From: Anaerolineae bacterium
GTDB lineage: Bacteria > Chloroflexota > Anaerolineae > B4-G1 > SLSP01
DNA: 13,035 nucleotides
Assembly (NCBI GenBank): GCA_021159805.1
Contig: JAGHDT010000603.1
Span: forward strand, 1 to 13,035
Direction: 5' to 3'
The position numbers and the translations under genes are program-made. How positions within the stretch are numbered: position 1 is the first letter of the stretch; the number at the start of each line of letters is the position of its first letter. Positions 1 through 6,744 of this stretch are shown here, in pieces. The notes under the pieces were generated by a model, which did not search any database, was not told the DNA's origin, and worked only from the letters and a program-made list of their open reading frames with translations.

Positions 1-1
1 C

Positions 2-607
2 GCCTACATCACCCTGCGCAACAACGGCACCTGCGCCTGGCCCCAAGCCATCAAGATGATCTTCGCCGAGGGTGACCTGCTGGCATCGCCGGGGAGCTTT
101 CCCGTAGCGGCCCTGGCCCCCGCAGAAAAGATTCAGTTCATCATTCCGATGACAGCCCCCGAAGAACTGGGGACATACCAGCAAGTTTGGGAGCTCCGCC
201 AAGCCGACGGGAGTGCCCTCGGCAGCGGATCAAGCGGGCAGTTCACTATCGATCTCACAGTGGAGGACATTCCCGCGGTGGAATCGACGCTCGCGGCGGA
301 GTTCATCTTCGAAGAAGCCACACGGACGCCGCTTGCCGTGGACGAACTGACGCTGCTCTCTTGGGAGTTGATCCCCTCCCGCGACCTCTGGACCGGCGTC
401 GCCGTGATTACAGCCACAGGCGGAACAGGCGACTACACATACTATCAGGACCGGATCAGCGCGGCAACCGCGCTCCCCGACGGCGCCCTATCATTCGAGT
501 GGCGCCTCTGCAAACCCTATCCCCTTGAGGTATGGATCCTGTCCGGTGAGGACATCCTGGATTGGCAAGGCACTATTGCTTTTCCGGACGCAGATAGCTG
601 CCCATAG
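2..607 (+). CDS. NBR1-type Ig-like domain protein, 5'-truncated
   Basis: The frame is open from the left edge, so the start lies outside the window; 201 residues are visible. The opening residues (AYITLRNNGTCAWP) and the later 'APEELGTYQQVWELRQADG' match the pattern of the Ig-like domain named after human NBR1: a strand with 'NNGTC.W', then 'P..APEE.GTY...W.LR..DG'. This beta-sandwich occupies about residues 1-85. The remaining ~115 residues have no motif I recognise, apart from two Cys in the last 45 residues. In bacteria such domains mostly occur in secreted or lipid-anchored proteins, often in Chloroflexota, and probably mediate binding; no signal peptide can be checked here because the N-terminus is missing. 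The stop is 40 nt before pcm on the same strand, so cotranscription is possible but there is no functional link. The domain call is fairly sure; the role is unknown. Confidence 0.7.
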   Translation, partial: AYITLRNNGTCAWPQAIKMIFAEGDLLASPGSFPVAALAPAEKIQFIIPMTAPEELGTYQQVWELRQADGSALGSGSSGQFTIDLTVEDIPAVESTLAAEFIFEEATRTPLAVDELTLLSWELIPSRDLWTGVAVITATGGTGDYTYYQDRISAATALPDGALSFEWRLCKPYPLEVWILSGEDILDWQGTIAFPDADSCP

Positions 608-647
608 CACCCCAAACCAAAATTCTGGCCCGATCAAAGAGGGACGT

Positions 648-1277
648 ATGGATCAGAACGAGATGATGGACCTGATCAAGAGACGCGGAGTCCGGGACTC
701 GCGAGTCCTTGATGCTATGGCGCAGGTCCCTCGGCACTTGTTCGTTGCGACCCCACAGGCCGGCAGCGCTGCCTATGGCGATTTCGCGCTGCCCATTGGG
801 CATGAACAGACCATCTCTCAGCCTTATATCGTTGCGGTGATGACCGAAGCCTTGATGTTGAAGCCGGGTGCCCCAGTTCTGGAGATAGGGACCGGTTCGG
901 GGTACCAGGCCGCCGTCCTGGCGGCAATGGGCATGGACGTCTACACAGTCGAAAGAATCCCCGAACTACACCAGGCAGCACAGGGTCTGTTGGCGCGACT
1001 GGGTTATGAGGTCCACTGCAGACTGGGAGACGGCTACCAGGGCTGGACCGAGTTCGCACCGTATGACGGCATTGTGGTGACTGCTGCCGCACCGAAGATC
1101 CCCAAACCCCTGATTGCACAGTTGGCGGAAGGCGGCCATCTTGTGATCCCCGTGGGGCGCCCGTATCGCACCCAATTCCTGTGGCAGGTTACCAAGGAAG
1201 CGGGCACCATCCTCAAGAAAGATATGGGCGGTGTTGCATTCGTGCCCTTTGTCTCGCCAACCTTCAAGGCTGGCTGA
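648..1277 (+). CDS. pcm: Protein-L-isoaspartate O-methyltransferase
   Basis: This cytoplasmic repair enzyme (209 aa) transfers a methyl group from S-adenosylmethionine to L-isoaspartyl residues in damaged proteins, starting their reversion to aspartate. Diagnostic segments are the family signature 'QTISQP' at residues 54-59, SAM-binding motif I 'VLEIGTGSGYQ' at 77-87, the acidic residue of motif II in 'VERIPEL' at 101-107, 'VTAAAPKIP' at 144-152, and the C-terminal 'FVPFV' at 198-202. The length is normal for the family. The frame is open further upstream to 525, but that would overlap the preceding gene. ATG 648 has an AAAGAGGG ribosome-binding site just upstream and gives the usual N-terminus (MVxxQ/xxxI-RGxxD-like). 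The gene runs convergently into the DUF364 gene with only 20 nt between stops. The call is secure. Confidence 0.95.
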   Translation: MDQNEMMDLIKRRGVRDSRVLDAMAQVPRHLFVATPQAGSAAYGDFALPIGHEQTISQPYIVAVMTEALMLKPGAPVLEIGTGSGYQAAVLAAMGMDVYTVERIPELHQAAQGLLARLGYEVHCRLGDGYQGWTEFAPYDGIVVTAAAPKIPKPLIAQLAEGGHLVIPVGRPYRTQFLWQVTKEAGTILKKDMGGVAFVPFVSPTFKAG

Positions 1278-1297
1278 CCTTCAGGAGCGGCTGAGCT

Positions 1298-2059
1298 CTA
1301 GGGCCGAAACATCGTCAGCAGACGTTTGCCGGGGATCTGCCGGAAAGTTGCGCCCTGACTGACGGCCAGAGCAGCCCGGACCGGATCAGTCACGCGAGTA
1401 CCGGAGACGGCATCCGCGCCAGCCTCAAACAGAACCGGCGAAAGAGGTGTTGTGGCCCCCAGCACCACCACAAAGGCGTCTCGACGACACAGACGCATCA
1501 AGCCATCGAACGTTCGGTTGAGCAACGATGTCCCTGTCAGCGCCACAACATCTGCTTGAGGAATCACCTTCGCGGCAGCGTCAGCCGGCAAGTCCCCCTC
1601 GCCCGGCTGCAATTCCAGAACCCAAAGCTCGTCCGCGATCTCTCTAAGCTTGGGGATGAACGGGAAATGGCCGACCACAGCCACCTTAGCGTCGCGCCCC
1701 CGTTCTGCGATGACGTCCGCCGCATTGACCTCGGTGCACAGCGATTCGTCAATGTCGAGCAAGGCATTGATTGTCGCGAAGCCCACGCTCGTGGGCAGCA
1801 GGTCGTCACCTGCCGCCAGCAACGCCAACGCAAATGCATCATAATCAAGAAGACGCCCGGCGTCCGGGATCGGCATATGCCCACGGCGGTGCGCCTCATG
1901 GGATCCTCCGCTCAACGTGGAGGAGAGACCGGCCAGTGTCCTGCCTGCCAACTCTACCGCGACATAGGTCCAATAGGCGCCGATGCGAATATCGGTGGGT
2001 CTCGCCAGGCGAGCGCGTCCCTGTATCCGGTCGAGTAGTGTCGGGATTACCTCTGTCAT
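1298..2059 (-). CDS. DUF4213/DUF364 Rossmann-like protein (putative metal chelation)
   Basis: Product of 253 aa with the DUF4213 (N-terminal, about 1-90) and DUF364 (about 100-240) architecture. Supporting segments are 'VGHFPFIPKL' at 129-138, 'TGTSLLNRT' at 175-183, where the family has TGTxLxNxT, and 'GATTPLSP' at 201-208, equivalent to the GPSTPLxP of relatives. The family is annotated as putative heavy-metal chelation, on structural grounds only; no reaction is established. There is no signal peptide or membrane segment, so it should be cytoplasmic. The frame extends upstream to an ATG at 2113, but that start would lie inside the promoter region. The ATG at 2059 has an AGGAG site seven bases upstream (minus strand) and gives the normal family N-terminus. 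It is transcribed divergently from the DUF2085 gene. Family call good, function unknown. Confidence 0.85.
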   Translation of the reverse strand: MTEVIPTLLDRIQGRARLARPTDIRIGAYWTYVAVELAGRTLAGLSSTLSGGSHEAHRRGHMPIPDAGRLLDYDAFALALLAAGDDLLPTSVGFATINALLDIDESLCTEVNAADVIAERGRDAKVAVVGHFPFIPKLREIADELWVLELQPGEGDLPADAAAKVIPQADVVALTGTSLLNRTFDGLMRLCRRDAFVVVLGATTPLSPVLFEAGADAVSGTRVTDPVRAALAVSQGATFRQIPGKRLLTMFRP

Positions 2060-2081
2060 CGCGATCTCCTCCAGAGCATAT

Positions 2082-2110
2082 TTGTCTTCTTGCCCTTGGA
2101 CTATTATAAT
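2082..2110 (+). promoter_or_regulatory. Sigma70-type promoter for the DUF2085 gene
   Basis: A -35 candidate TTGTCT (2082-2087, four of six consensus bases) is followed by a 17-bp spacer and a perfect TATAAT (2105-2110). Transcription would start near 2117, about 40 nt before the DUF2085 start codon at 2159. This is the best-formed plus-strand promoter I saw in the window. Its -10 overlaps the minus-strand one of the DUF364 gene. Confidence 0.6.
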
Positions 2111-2130
2111 CATCCTCTATAGAACTTCGA
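2103..2130 (-). promoter_or_regulatory. Minus-strand promoter for the DUF364 gene
   Basis: The palindrome ATTATAAT (2103-2110) also reads TATAAT on the minus strand, at 2108-2103. A weak -35 (TCGAAG, minus strand, 2130-2125, three of six consensus bases) lies 16 bp upstream. A start near 2096 would leave a leader of about 37 nt that contains the AGGAG site of the DUF364 gene. The -10 is good, the -35 is not. Confidence 0.45.
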
Positions 2131-2143
2131 GCGAACTGAGTTC
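2122..2143. promoter_or_regulatory. Overlapping dyads just downstream of the +1, possible operator
   Basis: GAACT occurs at 2122-2126 and again at 2133-2137, 11 bp apart (one helical turn). The second copy forms the dyad GAACT-G-AGTTC (2133-2143). TTCG-AG-CGAA (2126-2135) is a second, overlapping dyad. The position is right after the plus-strand start site and at the -35 of the minus-strand promoter, where a repressor could act on both. The sequence could equally form a small 5'-UTR hairpin or be chance. Confidence 0.25.
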
Positions 2144-2158
2144 CCTGGGATCGACCTG

Positions 2159-3022
2159 ATGGCAAAACCTTTCTCTCCAACGGTGAGATGGCTAGGCGTG
2201 GCGCTGGCTGTTGCGGGCTTCCTGGCGCTCGTAATCTTGACGCCGGGGGGGCTGCTGCGCAAACTGGACTATGTCGGCGCCGCCGTCTGCCACCGCCGGC
2301 CCAGCCACTCTTTCGAGATTGCCCATCATCAGACGCCTTTGTGTCAACGCTGCACGGGCACCTTTCCTGGCGCTCTGACCGGCGTGCTGGTTCACTGGGT
2401 CCTATGGCGACGGCGTCGATCTGTCCGATTTCCCCGGTGGACTGTGCTCGTCCCGCTAGGCCTCTTTGCGGCCTTTTGGGCACTTGACGGCATCAACTCC
2501 ACCACGTCTGACGACCAATTCTACGCCATTATGGCACAGTTTGTGGCGCGTGAGCCCGGCACAGGCGTCCTGGGGTACGCACCGCACCCCTGGTTACGCC
2601 TGCTGAGCGGCACGCTGATGGGGATGTCGATGAGCGTTGTCCTCATCCCGGCGTTCAACCAATCCCTGTGGTCAGATGGAGAGGATACCGCCACCCTGAG
2701 ATCTGGACACGAGTTGGGTCAATTGATCGCCATCGAACTAGGGATGGCAGCGATCATCCTACTTCTTAAGACCACTCAGTCGATCGTGGCCCTCTATATC
2801 GTTTCGATCTTCAGTGCCTTGGGAACACTGACAATGTTCACGCTGTTGGGAACCATGATGTTCGTCTTGATCCTGCGGCGGGATGCCACTGTGAGTGGTT
2901 GGCGCGAGGCCTGGGTGCCCATTGTCTGGGGCTTTGTCTTTGCGCTGGCCATAGTCGCGGTGATGGATACCGCTCGGCTGTGGTTCACAGGCACTATTGA
3001 CGGCGTTCCAGGCTTGGAGTAA
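2159..3022 (+). CDS. DUF2085 family membrane protein
   Basis: Product of 287 aa with several hydrophobic segments, at roughly residues 10-29, 68-84, 94-112, 145-165, 190-205, 208-238 and 252-272, so an integral membrane protein. The DUF2085 signature is clear: 'CHRRPSHSF' beginning at Cys44, then 'LCQRCTG' at 61-67 with a CxxC pair (Cys62, Cys65), directly before the second membrane helix. The family function is unknown; the conserved Cys/His set suggests metal or redox chemistry, but this is inference. The C-terminal half is longer than in short DUF2085 proteins and adds helices. The start ATG has only a weak Shine-Dalgarno (TGGGA, about ten bases upstream), so initiation may be inefficient. 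It is preceded by its own promoter and divergent from the DUF364 gene. Confidence 0.8.
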   Translation: MAKPFSPTVRWLGVALAVAGFLALVILTPGGLLRKLDYVGAAVCHRRPSHSFEIAHHQTPLCQRCTGTFPGALTGVLVHWVLWRRRRSVRFPRWTVLVPLGLFAAFWALDGINSTTSDDQFYAIMAQFVAREPGTGVLGYAPHPWLRLLSGTLMGMSMSVVLIPAFNQSLWSDGEDTATLRSGHELGQLIAIELGMAAIILLLKTTQSIVALYIVSIFSALGTLTMFTLLGTMMFVLILRRDATVSGWREAWVPIVWGFVFALAIVAVMDTARLWFTGTIDGVPGLE

Positions 3023-3215
3023 ACTGGAGGTACGCCATCGGCCCCACCACCAGCGCCCAATCCCCTGCCGGCCGGCTTGGGTGATGGTACTTGACTGCTC
3101 ACACCAATATGGGTGGCAAGGGTCGCGCAAGTATCGGATTGGTCTCACTTGTTACAGATCACCTGAACCGACAAGACTAGTTTGAGCAACCATCAATCAG
3201 CGGGAGGTAACCACG
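3023..3215 (+). other. Intergenic stretch with a small GC-rich palindrome
   Basis: This 193-nt gap separates the DUF2085 gene from the aminotransferase gene. It contains the palindrome GCCGGCCGGC (3067-3076) flanked by CCC and GGG, which could fold as a small hairpin without a T tract. It also contains an isolated TTGACT (3091-3096) with no -10 at a usable distance. The aminotransferase Shine-Dalgarno (GGGAGG, 3202-3207) lies at its right end. I see no small gene, and the cluster promoter was not identified with confidence. Confidence 0.25.
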
Positions 3216-4304
3216 ATGTACAAGAAGCTTTTCATCCCAGGCCCAACTCACGTGCGCGAGTCCATTCTCAACGCTCAGACGGCGCCTATGATCGGACATC
3301 GAAGTACGGACTACTCGGATCTTCAGGCTGAAGTCACCCCAAAGCTTCAGCAACTCCTCTACACGGAGCAGCCGGTCTTCATCTACACCAGTTCGGGCAC
3401 CGGTGTGATGGAGGGCGCAATTCGACAGACTGTTCTCAAGCGAGCCCTGGTGACCGTGTGTGGTGCGTTTTCAGATCGCTGGCACCAGATCACCGTAGCC
3501 AACGGCGTGCCCGTGGATCGGGTCGATGTAGAATGGGGACAGGGCTTTTCTCCTGAAATCATCGATGCAGCCCTAAGCCAGGGGGACTACGATGTCCTGA
3601 CCATCACCCTCAACGAGACCTCGACCGGCGTTATGAACCCCCTGAAAGAGATCGCTGCTATGGTCCGCGACAAGTATCCCGACGTCGTCATTCTGGTCGA
3701 CGCCGTCTCGGCCATGGCCGGCGTCAAGATCGAATTCGATGCCTGGGACCTCGACGTGGTGATCTCCAGCTCCCAAAAATGCTTCGCGCTGCCGCCCGGT
3801 CTCGCAATCACCGCCGTCAGCGAGCGCGCTCTGAAGCGCGCGGAGCAGGTCCCGAACCGCGGCTACTACTACGACTTCCTCAACATGCTGAAGTATTACA
3901 AACGCAGCCAGACGCCGGCCACGCCGGCTGTCAGCCTGATCCAGGCACTCAACCGACAGATGGACGACATCCTCGAGGAAGGTCTGGAGGCCCGCTGGGC
4001 GCGACACGCCGAGATGGCGGAGCTGGTACACGCCTGGGCCAGGAAACACTGGGCGCTCTTCGCGAACGAGGCATATCTCTCCAATACCGTAACCGCGGTG
4101 GCCAACACGCGCGGCATCAGTATTGCAGACCTCAACAAGGAGCTCGGGAAGCGTGGCGCCATGATCTCCAATGGATATGGCAGCAAACTCAAGGAAAAAA
4201 CCTTCCGTATCGCGCATATGGGCGACCTGACACCCAAGGATATTCGCTGGGTGTTGGGCCTGATCGACGACATCGTGGGGTTAGCCTACTCAGCGACAAG
4301 GTAA
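3216..4304 (+). CDS. Class V aminotransferase (serine-glyoxylate / phosphoserine type)
   Basis: A pyridoxal-phosphate enzyme of 362 aa, the normal length of the alanine/serine-glyoxylate aminotransferase group. Visible features are the N-terminal 'FIPGPTHV' (6-13), 'TSSGTGVME' (58-66) for cofactor phosphate binding, 'VDAVSAMAG' (161-169) with Asp162 facing the pyridine nitrogen, the Schiff-base Lys188 in 'SSSQKCFALPPGL', and the substrate carboxylate Arg331 in 'FRIAHMGD'. Start choice is firm: GGGAGG lies eight bases before the ATG. Immediate serA partnership suggests it converts 3-phosphohydroxypyruvate and glutamate to phosphoserine, as this family does in organisms lacking classical SerC. 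The alternative is serine:glyoxylate or serine:pyruvate transamination feeding hydroxypyruvate to the neighbouring reductase. Sequence alone does not settle the substrate. Confidence 0.85.
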   Translation: MYKKLFIPGPTHVRESILNAQTAPMIGHRSTDYSDLQAEVTPKLQQLLYTEQPVFIYTSSGTGVMEGAIRQTVLKRALVTVCGAFSDRWHQITVANGVPVDRVDVEWGQGFSPEIIDAALSQGDYDVLTITLNETSTGVMNPLKEIAAMVRDKYPDVVILVDAVSAMAGVKIEFDAWDLDVVISSSQKCFALPPGLAITAVSERALKRAEQVPNRGYYYDFLNMLKYYKRSQTPATPAVSLIQALNRQMDDILEEGLEARWARHAEMAELVHAWARKHWALFANEAYLSNTVTAVANTRGISIADLNKELGKRGAMISNGYGSKLKEKTFRIAHMGDLTPKDIRWVLGLIDDIVGLAYSATR

Positions 4305-4305
4305 C

Positions 4306-4369
4306 AAGGGATAGGTTAGCAAGAACTATGGATTCTTTGCTGCCATATCCCTTATCACGATATCCCTCC
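4306..4369 (+). promoter_or_regulatory. Nested leader hairpin with a third repeated arm before serA
   Basis: AAGGGATA (4306-4313) pairs perfectly with TATCCCTT (4346-4353). Inside it AGCAAGAA (4318-4325) pairs with TTCTTTGCT (4333-4341) with one bulged T and a 7-nt loop. A second TATCCCT copy (4361-4367) could compete for AGGGATA. Its CTCC end (4366-4369) is complementary to GGAG of the serA ribosome-binding site (4380-4383). There is no T tract, so this is not a standard terminator. A post-transcriptional control or RNA-processing element is possible; the pairings are seen, the role is inferred. Confidence 0.4.
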
Positions 4370-4391
4370 GCATAGACAAGGAGTGCAAAGC

Positions 4392-5291
4392 ATGGGCAAG
4401 CTACTGGTTTGTGATCCAATCGCAGCATCGGCGGTCAAGGCAATGCGCGCCGCGGGCATCGACGTCGATGTGCGTGACGACATCGAGCTGAACGATCTGG
4501 CGAGCATCATCGGCGAGTACGAAGGTATTGTGGTGCGCAGCCGCACCAAGGTCCGCAAGGATCTGATCAACAAAGCGACCCGGCTAAAAGTGATTATCCG
4601 CGGTGGGGCCGGCCTGGACAGCATTGACGTAGATCACGCCCAAAACAAGGGCATCGACGTGCGCAATACGCCGGCGGCGAATTCCAACGCTGTCGCCGAA
4701 CTAGCCCTGGGCATGATGATCAGCCTCGCACGGCATATCGCGCGGGCCGATAGCTCGATGAAGGAGGGTCGCTGGGAGAAGAAACAGCTCAAGGGAACGG
4801 AAATTGCCGGCAAGACGCTCGGCGTGGTCGGCTACGGCAGGATTGGGCAACTGCTCGGCCAGAAAGCCAAAGCTCTGGGTATGAAGGTGGTTGCCTACGA
4901 TCCCTACATCGAACACCCCGACATCATCCCTCTGGACGAGATGTTCGCCGCGGCGGACTACATCACTATCCACGTGCCGATGACCACGCAGACGGCCGGA
5001 TTCATCGGCGCCGAGGCATTCGCCAAGATCAAGAAAGGGGCATACCTGATTCAAGCGTCCCGTGGCGGCACGGTAGATGAGAGGGCCTTGTACGAGGCAC
5101 TGACAAATGGCGTGTTGAGCGGCGCGGCGCTGGACGTCTTCACCGAGGAGCCCCCGAAGAGCGATCTGCTCCTTAAGTTGGTCGCGCTGCCCAACGTTAT
5201 CACGACGCCGCACATCGGCGCGGCCACGGTTGAGGCTCAGAACCGCGTCGGTGGGGAAATCGTTAAGATAGCGACCAGCTATCTCGCCTGA
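4392..5291 (+). CDS. serA: D-3-phosphoglycerate dehydrogenase, short form
   Basis: An NAD-dependent 2-hydroxyacid dehydrogenase of 299 aa that oxidises 3-phosphoglycerate to 3-phosphohydroxypyruvate, the first step of serine synthesis. Visible features are 'RSRTKV' (49-54), the substrate loop 'IRGGAGLDSID' (69-79), 'NTPAANSNAVAE' (92-103), the Rossmann motif 'GVVGYGRIGQ' (144-153) with Asp170 ending the next strand, and the catalytic triad Arg224 (ASRGG), Glu253 (EEP) and His274 (TPHIGA). It ends right after the catalytic domain: no ACT or ASB regulatory domain, so classical serine feedback through ACT is not expected. ATG 4392 is chosen over an in-frame GTG at 4383, because AAGGAG at 4378-4383 sits eight bases before it. 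It lies between the aminotransferase and the DUF1015 gene. Glyoxylate/hydroxypyruvate reductase is the main alternative. Confidence 0.88.
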   Translation: MGKLLVCDPIAASAVKAMRAAGIDVDVRDDIELNDLASIIGEYEGIVVRSRTKVRKDLINKATRLKVIIRGGAGLDSIDVDHAQNKGIDVRNTPAANSNAVAELALGMMISLARHIARADSSMKEGRWEKKQLKGTEIAGKTLGVVGYGRIGQLLGQKAKALGMKVVAYDPYIEHPDIIPLDEMFAAADYITIHVPMTTQTAGFIGAEAFAKIKKGAYLIQASRGGTVDERALYEALTNGVLSGAALDVFTEEPPKSDLLLKLVALPNVITTPHIGAATVEAQNRVGGEIVKIATSYLA

Positions 5292-5308
5292 TCTTGACAG
5301 GAGACACT

Positions 5309-6628
5309 ATGGCACAGATACGACCTTTTCGAGGCCTGCGCTATAACCCCGACAAGAACTGCGACCTGTCGGATCTCATCACAGCCCCTTATGACCGGAT
5401 TCACGAGAAAGAGCAGGCCGCCTACTACGAGCAGTCAGCCTACAATATCGCGCGCATTATCCAGGGCAAGCACACTCCCGAGGATGATGCGACCAACAAC
5501 GTCTACACCCGAGCTCAATGCTATGTCCGTAACTGGCGAGCCGAGGATGTCCTCATCCGCGACCCGGAGACCGCACTCTACGTGATTGAACAGCGCTTTA
5601 CAACGCCGGACGGCGCCGAGCATGTGCGCCTTGGCTTGACGGCGGCCCTGGAGCTGACCACCTTCGATGAGGGTGTGGTTTTACCCCACGAATACACGAT
5701 GCGCGGACCGAAGGTCGATCGACTCAAACTGACGGTCGCTACGCAGACGGCCTGGGGGCACATCTTCATCCTCTACCCCGACGCGCAGGCTAAGATCAAC
5801 ACCCTGATCCAGCCGTTCTTGGACACACATATGCCGGCCATCGTCTACGACAAGGTGATCGAGCCGGATGTGGAGCAGAGCTTCTGGGTCATTACAGACC
5901 CTGAGATCATCGCAGCGGTCATCGATATGATGGCAGCGAACGAACCGCTGATCATCGCCGATGGGCACCACCGCTACGAGACGGCGCTGAGCTACCGCGA
6001 TGATATGAGGAAGCAGCATCCGGATGCGCCCGCCGACGCGGCGTTCAACTACGTTCTGACAACTCTTGTGAGTATGGACGATCCCGGCTTGGTGGTGCTG
6101 CCCACGCACCGGCTGATTCATTCCTACACGGGGATGGGCAGCAAATCGCTGTTGTCCGCACTTGAACCCTACTTCGATATCACGCCCTTTGCGGACATAG
6201 CCCAGCTGCAAAGCGCTATGGCTGAGGCCACCTTGGAGCAGCTGCGATACGGCTTCTATGACGGTACGTACAGCCTCCTCGAACTGAAGTCCCTGAGCAT
6301 AATGGCTGAACTCCTCCCGAATCGCGACCCGAACTTCCGCAAGCTGGACGTGACCGTGCTGCACGAGGTGATCATTGAGAAGACGATGGGCCTGAGTAAG
6401 GAGAGTGTGCGGCAACGCGAAAACCTCACGTACTTGCGGGATCCTGCACCCGGACTGACAGCAGTCGAGCAGGGAGAGGCCGATTTCCTCTTCTTGCTCA
6501 ACCCGACCAGGATGGCGCAAGTTCACGCCTGTACGACAGCCGGGGAACGCATGCCGCAGAAATCCACCGATTTCTATCCGAAGATCGTCAGCGGACTGGT
6601 CGCGCTGCCCTTGAGCGACGCGCTGTAG
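5309..6628 (+). CDS. DUF1015 family protein, serine-cluster associated
   Basis: Product of 439 aa, typical for the family, and apparently soluble. Recognisable family segments are the N-terminal 'IRPFRGLRYNP' (4-14), 'APYDRI' (26-31), 'SAYNIARI' (43-50), 'IADGHHRYETA' (216-226), 'LPTHRLIH' (264-271), 'LDVTVLHEVII' (346-356), 'FLLNPT' (395-400) and the C-terminal 'MPQKSTDFYPKIVSGLV' (415-431). ATG 5309 follows AGGAG by five bases; the gene begins 17 nt after the serA stop, so translation is likely coupled. No biochemical function is established that I know of. From memory, DUF1015 genes recur next to serA/aminotransferase pairs in clostridia, supporting a serine-related role. The DGHHR motif recalls the ParB/sulfiredoxin-like fold, which includes a free-serine kinase; this is only a motif resemblance. 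Confidence 0.85.
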   Translation: MAQIRPFRGLRYNPDKNCDLSDLITAPYDRIHEKEQAAYYEQSAYNIARIIQGKHTPEDDATNNVYTRAQCYVRNWRAEDVLIRDPETALYVIEQRFTTPDGAEHVRLGLTAALELTTFDEGVVLPHEYTMRGPKVDRLKLTVATQTAWGHIFILYPDAQAKINTLIQPFLDTHMPAIVYDKVIEPDVEQSFWVITDPEIIAAVIDMMAANEPLIIADGHHRYETALSYRDDMRKQHPDAPADAAFNYVLTTLVSMDDPGLVVLPTHRLIHSYTGMGSKSLLSALEPYFDITPFADIAQLQSAMAEATLEQLRYGFYDGTYSLLELKSLSIMAELLPNRDPNFRKLDVTVLHEVIIEKTMGLSKESVRQRENLTYLRDPAPGLTAVEQGEADFLFLLNPTRMAQVHACTTAGERMPQKSTDFYPKIVSGLVALPLSDAL

Positions 6629-6678
6629 CCAAGGACGGTCCAGCACCAGGGACTACGTCCACGTCGAAGCAGACTCAA

Positions 6679-6727
6679 GCCCTTGCGAGGGTGCCTCCAG
6701 CTGATGAACCGGCACCCTCGCAAGGGC
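6679..6727 (+). repeat. Perfect 17-bp inverted repeat in the HAD gene leader
   Basis: GCCCTTGCGAGGGTGCC (6679-6695) and its exact reverse complement (6711-6727) flank a 15-nt loop, giving a very stable hairpin. It lies 51 nt after the DUF1015 stop and 17 nt before the HAD ATG. No T run follows on either strand, so it is not a canonical intrinsic terminator, although a U-less terminator or an mRNA stabiliser is possible. The HAD ribosome-binding site (GGGAG, 6736-6740) sits just behind it. Confidence 0.6.
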
Positions 6728-6744
6728 CGTCTATTGGGAGCCAT

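Noticed and set aside
525..647. Upstream in-frame extension of pcm
   Set aside because: It would overlap the NBR1-like gene by 83 nt, adds residues unlike the family, and ATG 648 has its own ribosome-binding site.
2132..2144. CGAACTGAGTTCC resembling a Gram-positive type LexA box
   Set aside because: The spacing is GAAC-N3-GTTC, one base short of GAAC-N4-GTTC, and the neighbouring genes are not SOS genes; kept only as a generic dyad.
3091..3119. TTGACT as a -35 for the serine-type cluster
   Set aside because: No TATAAT-like hexamer occurs 16-18 bp downstream; the bases there are GC-rich.
3573..4217. Minus-strand frame opposite the aminotransferase gene
   Set aside because: Antisense shadow of a gene with all class V aminotransferase residues in place.
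5681..6646. Long minus-strand frame opposite the DUF1015 gene
   Set aside because: The plus-strand protein has clear family motifs end to end; the antisense product has none and lacks a ribosome-binding site.
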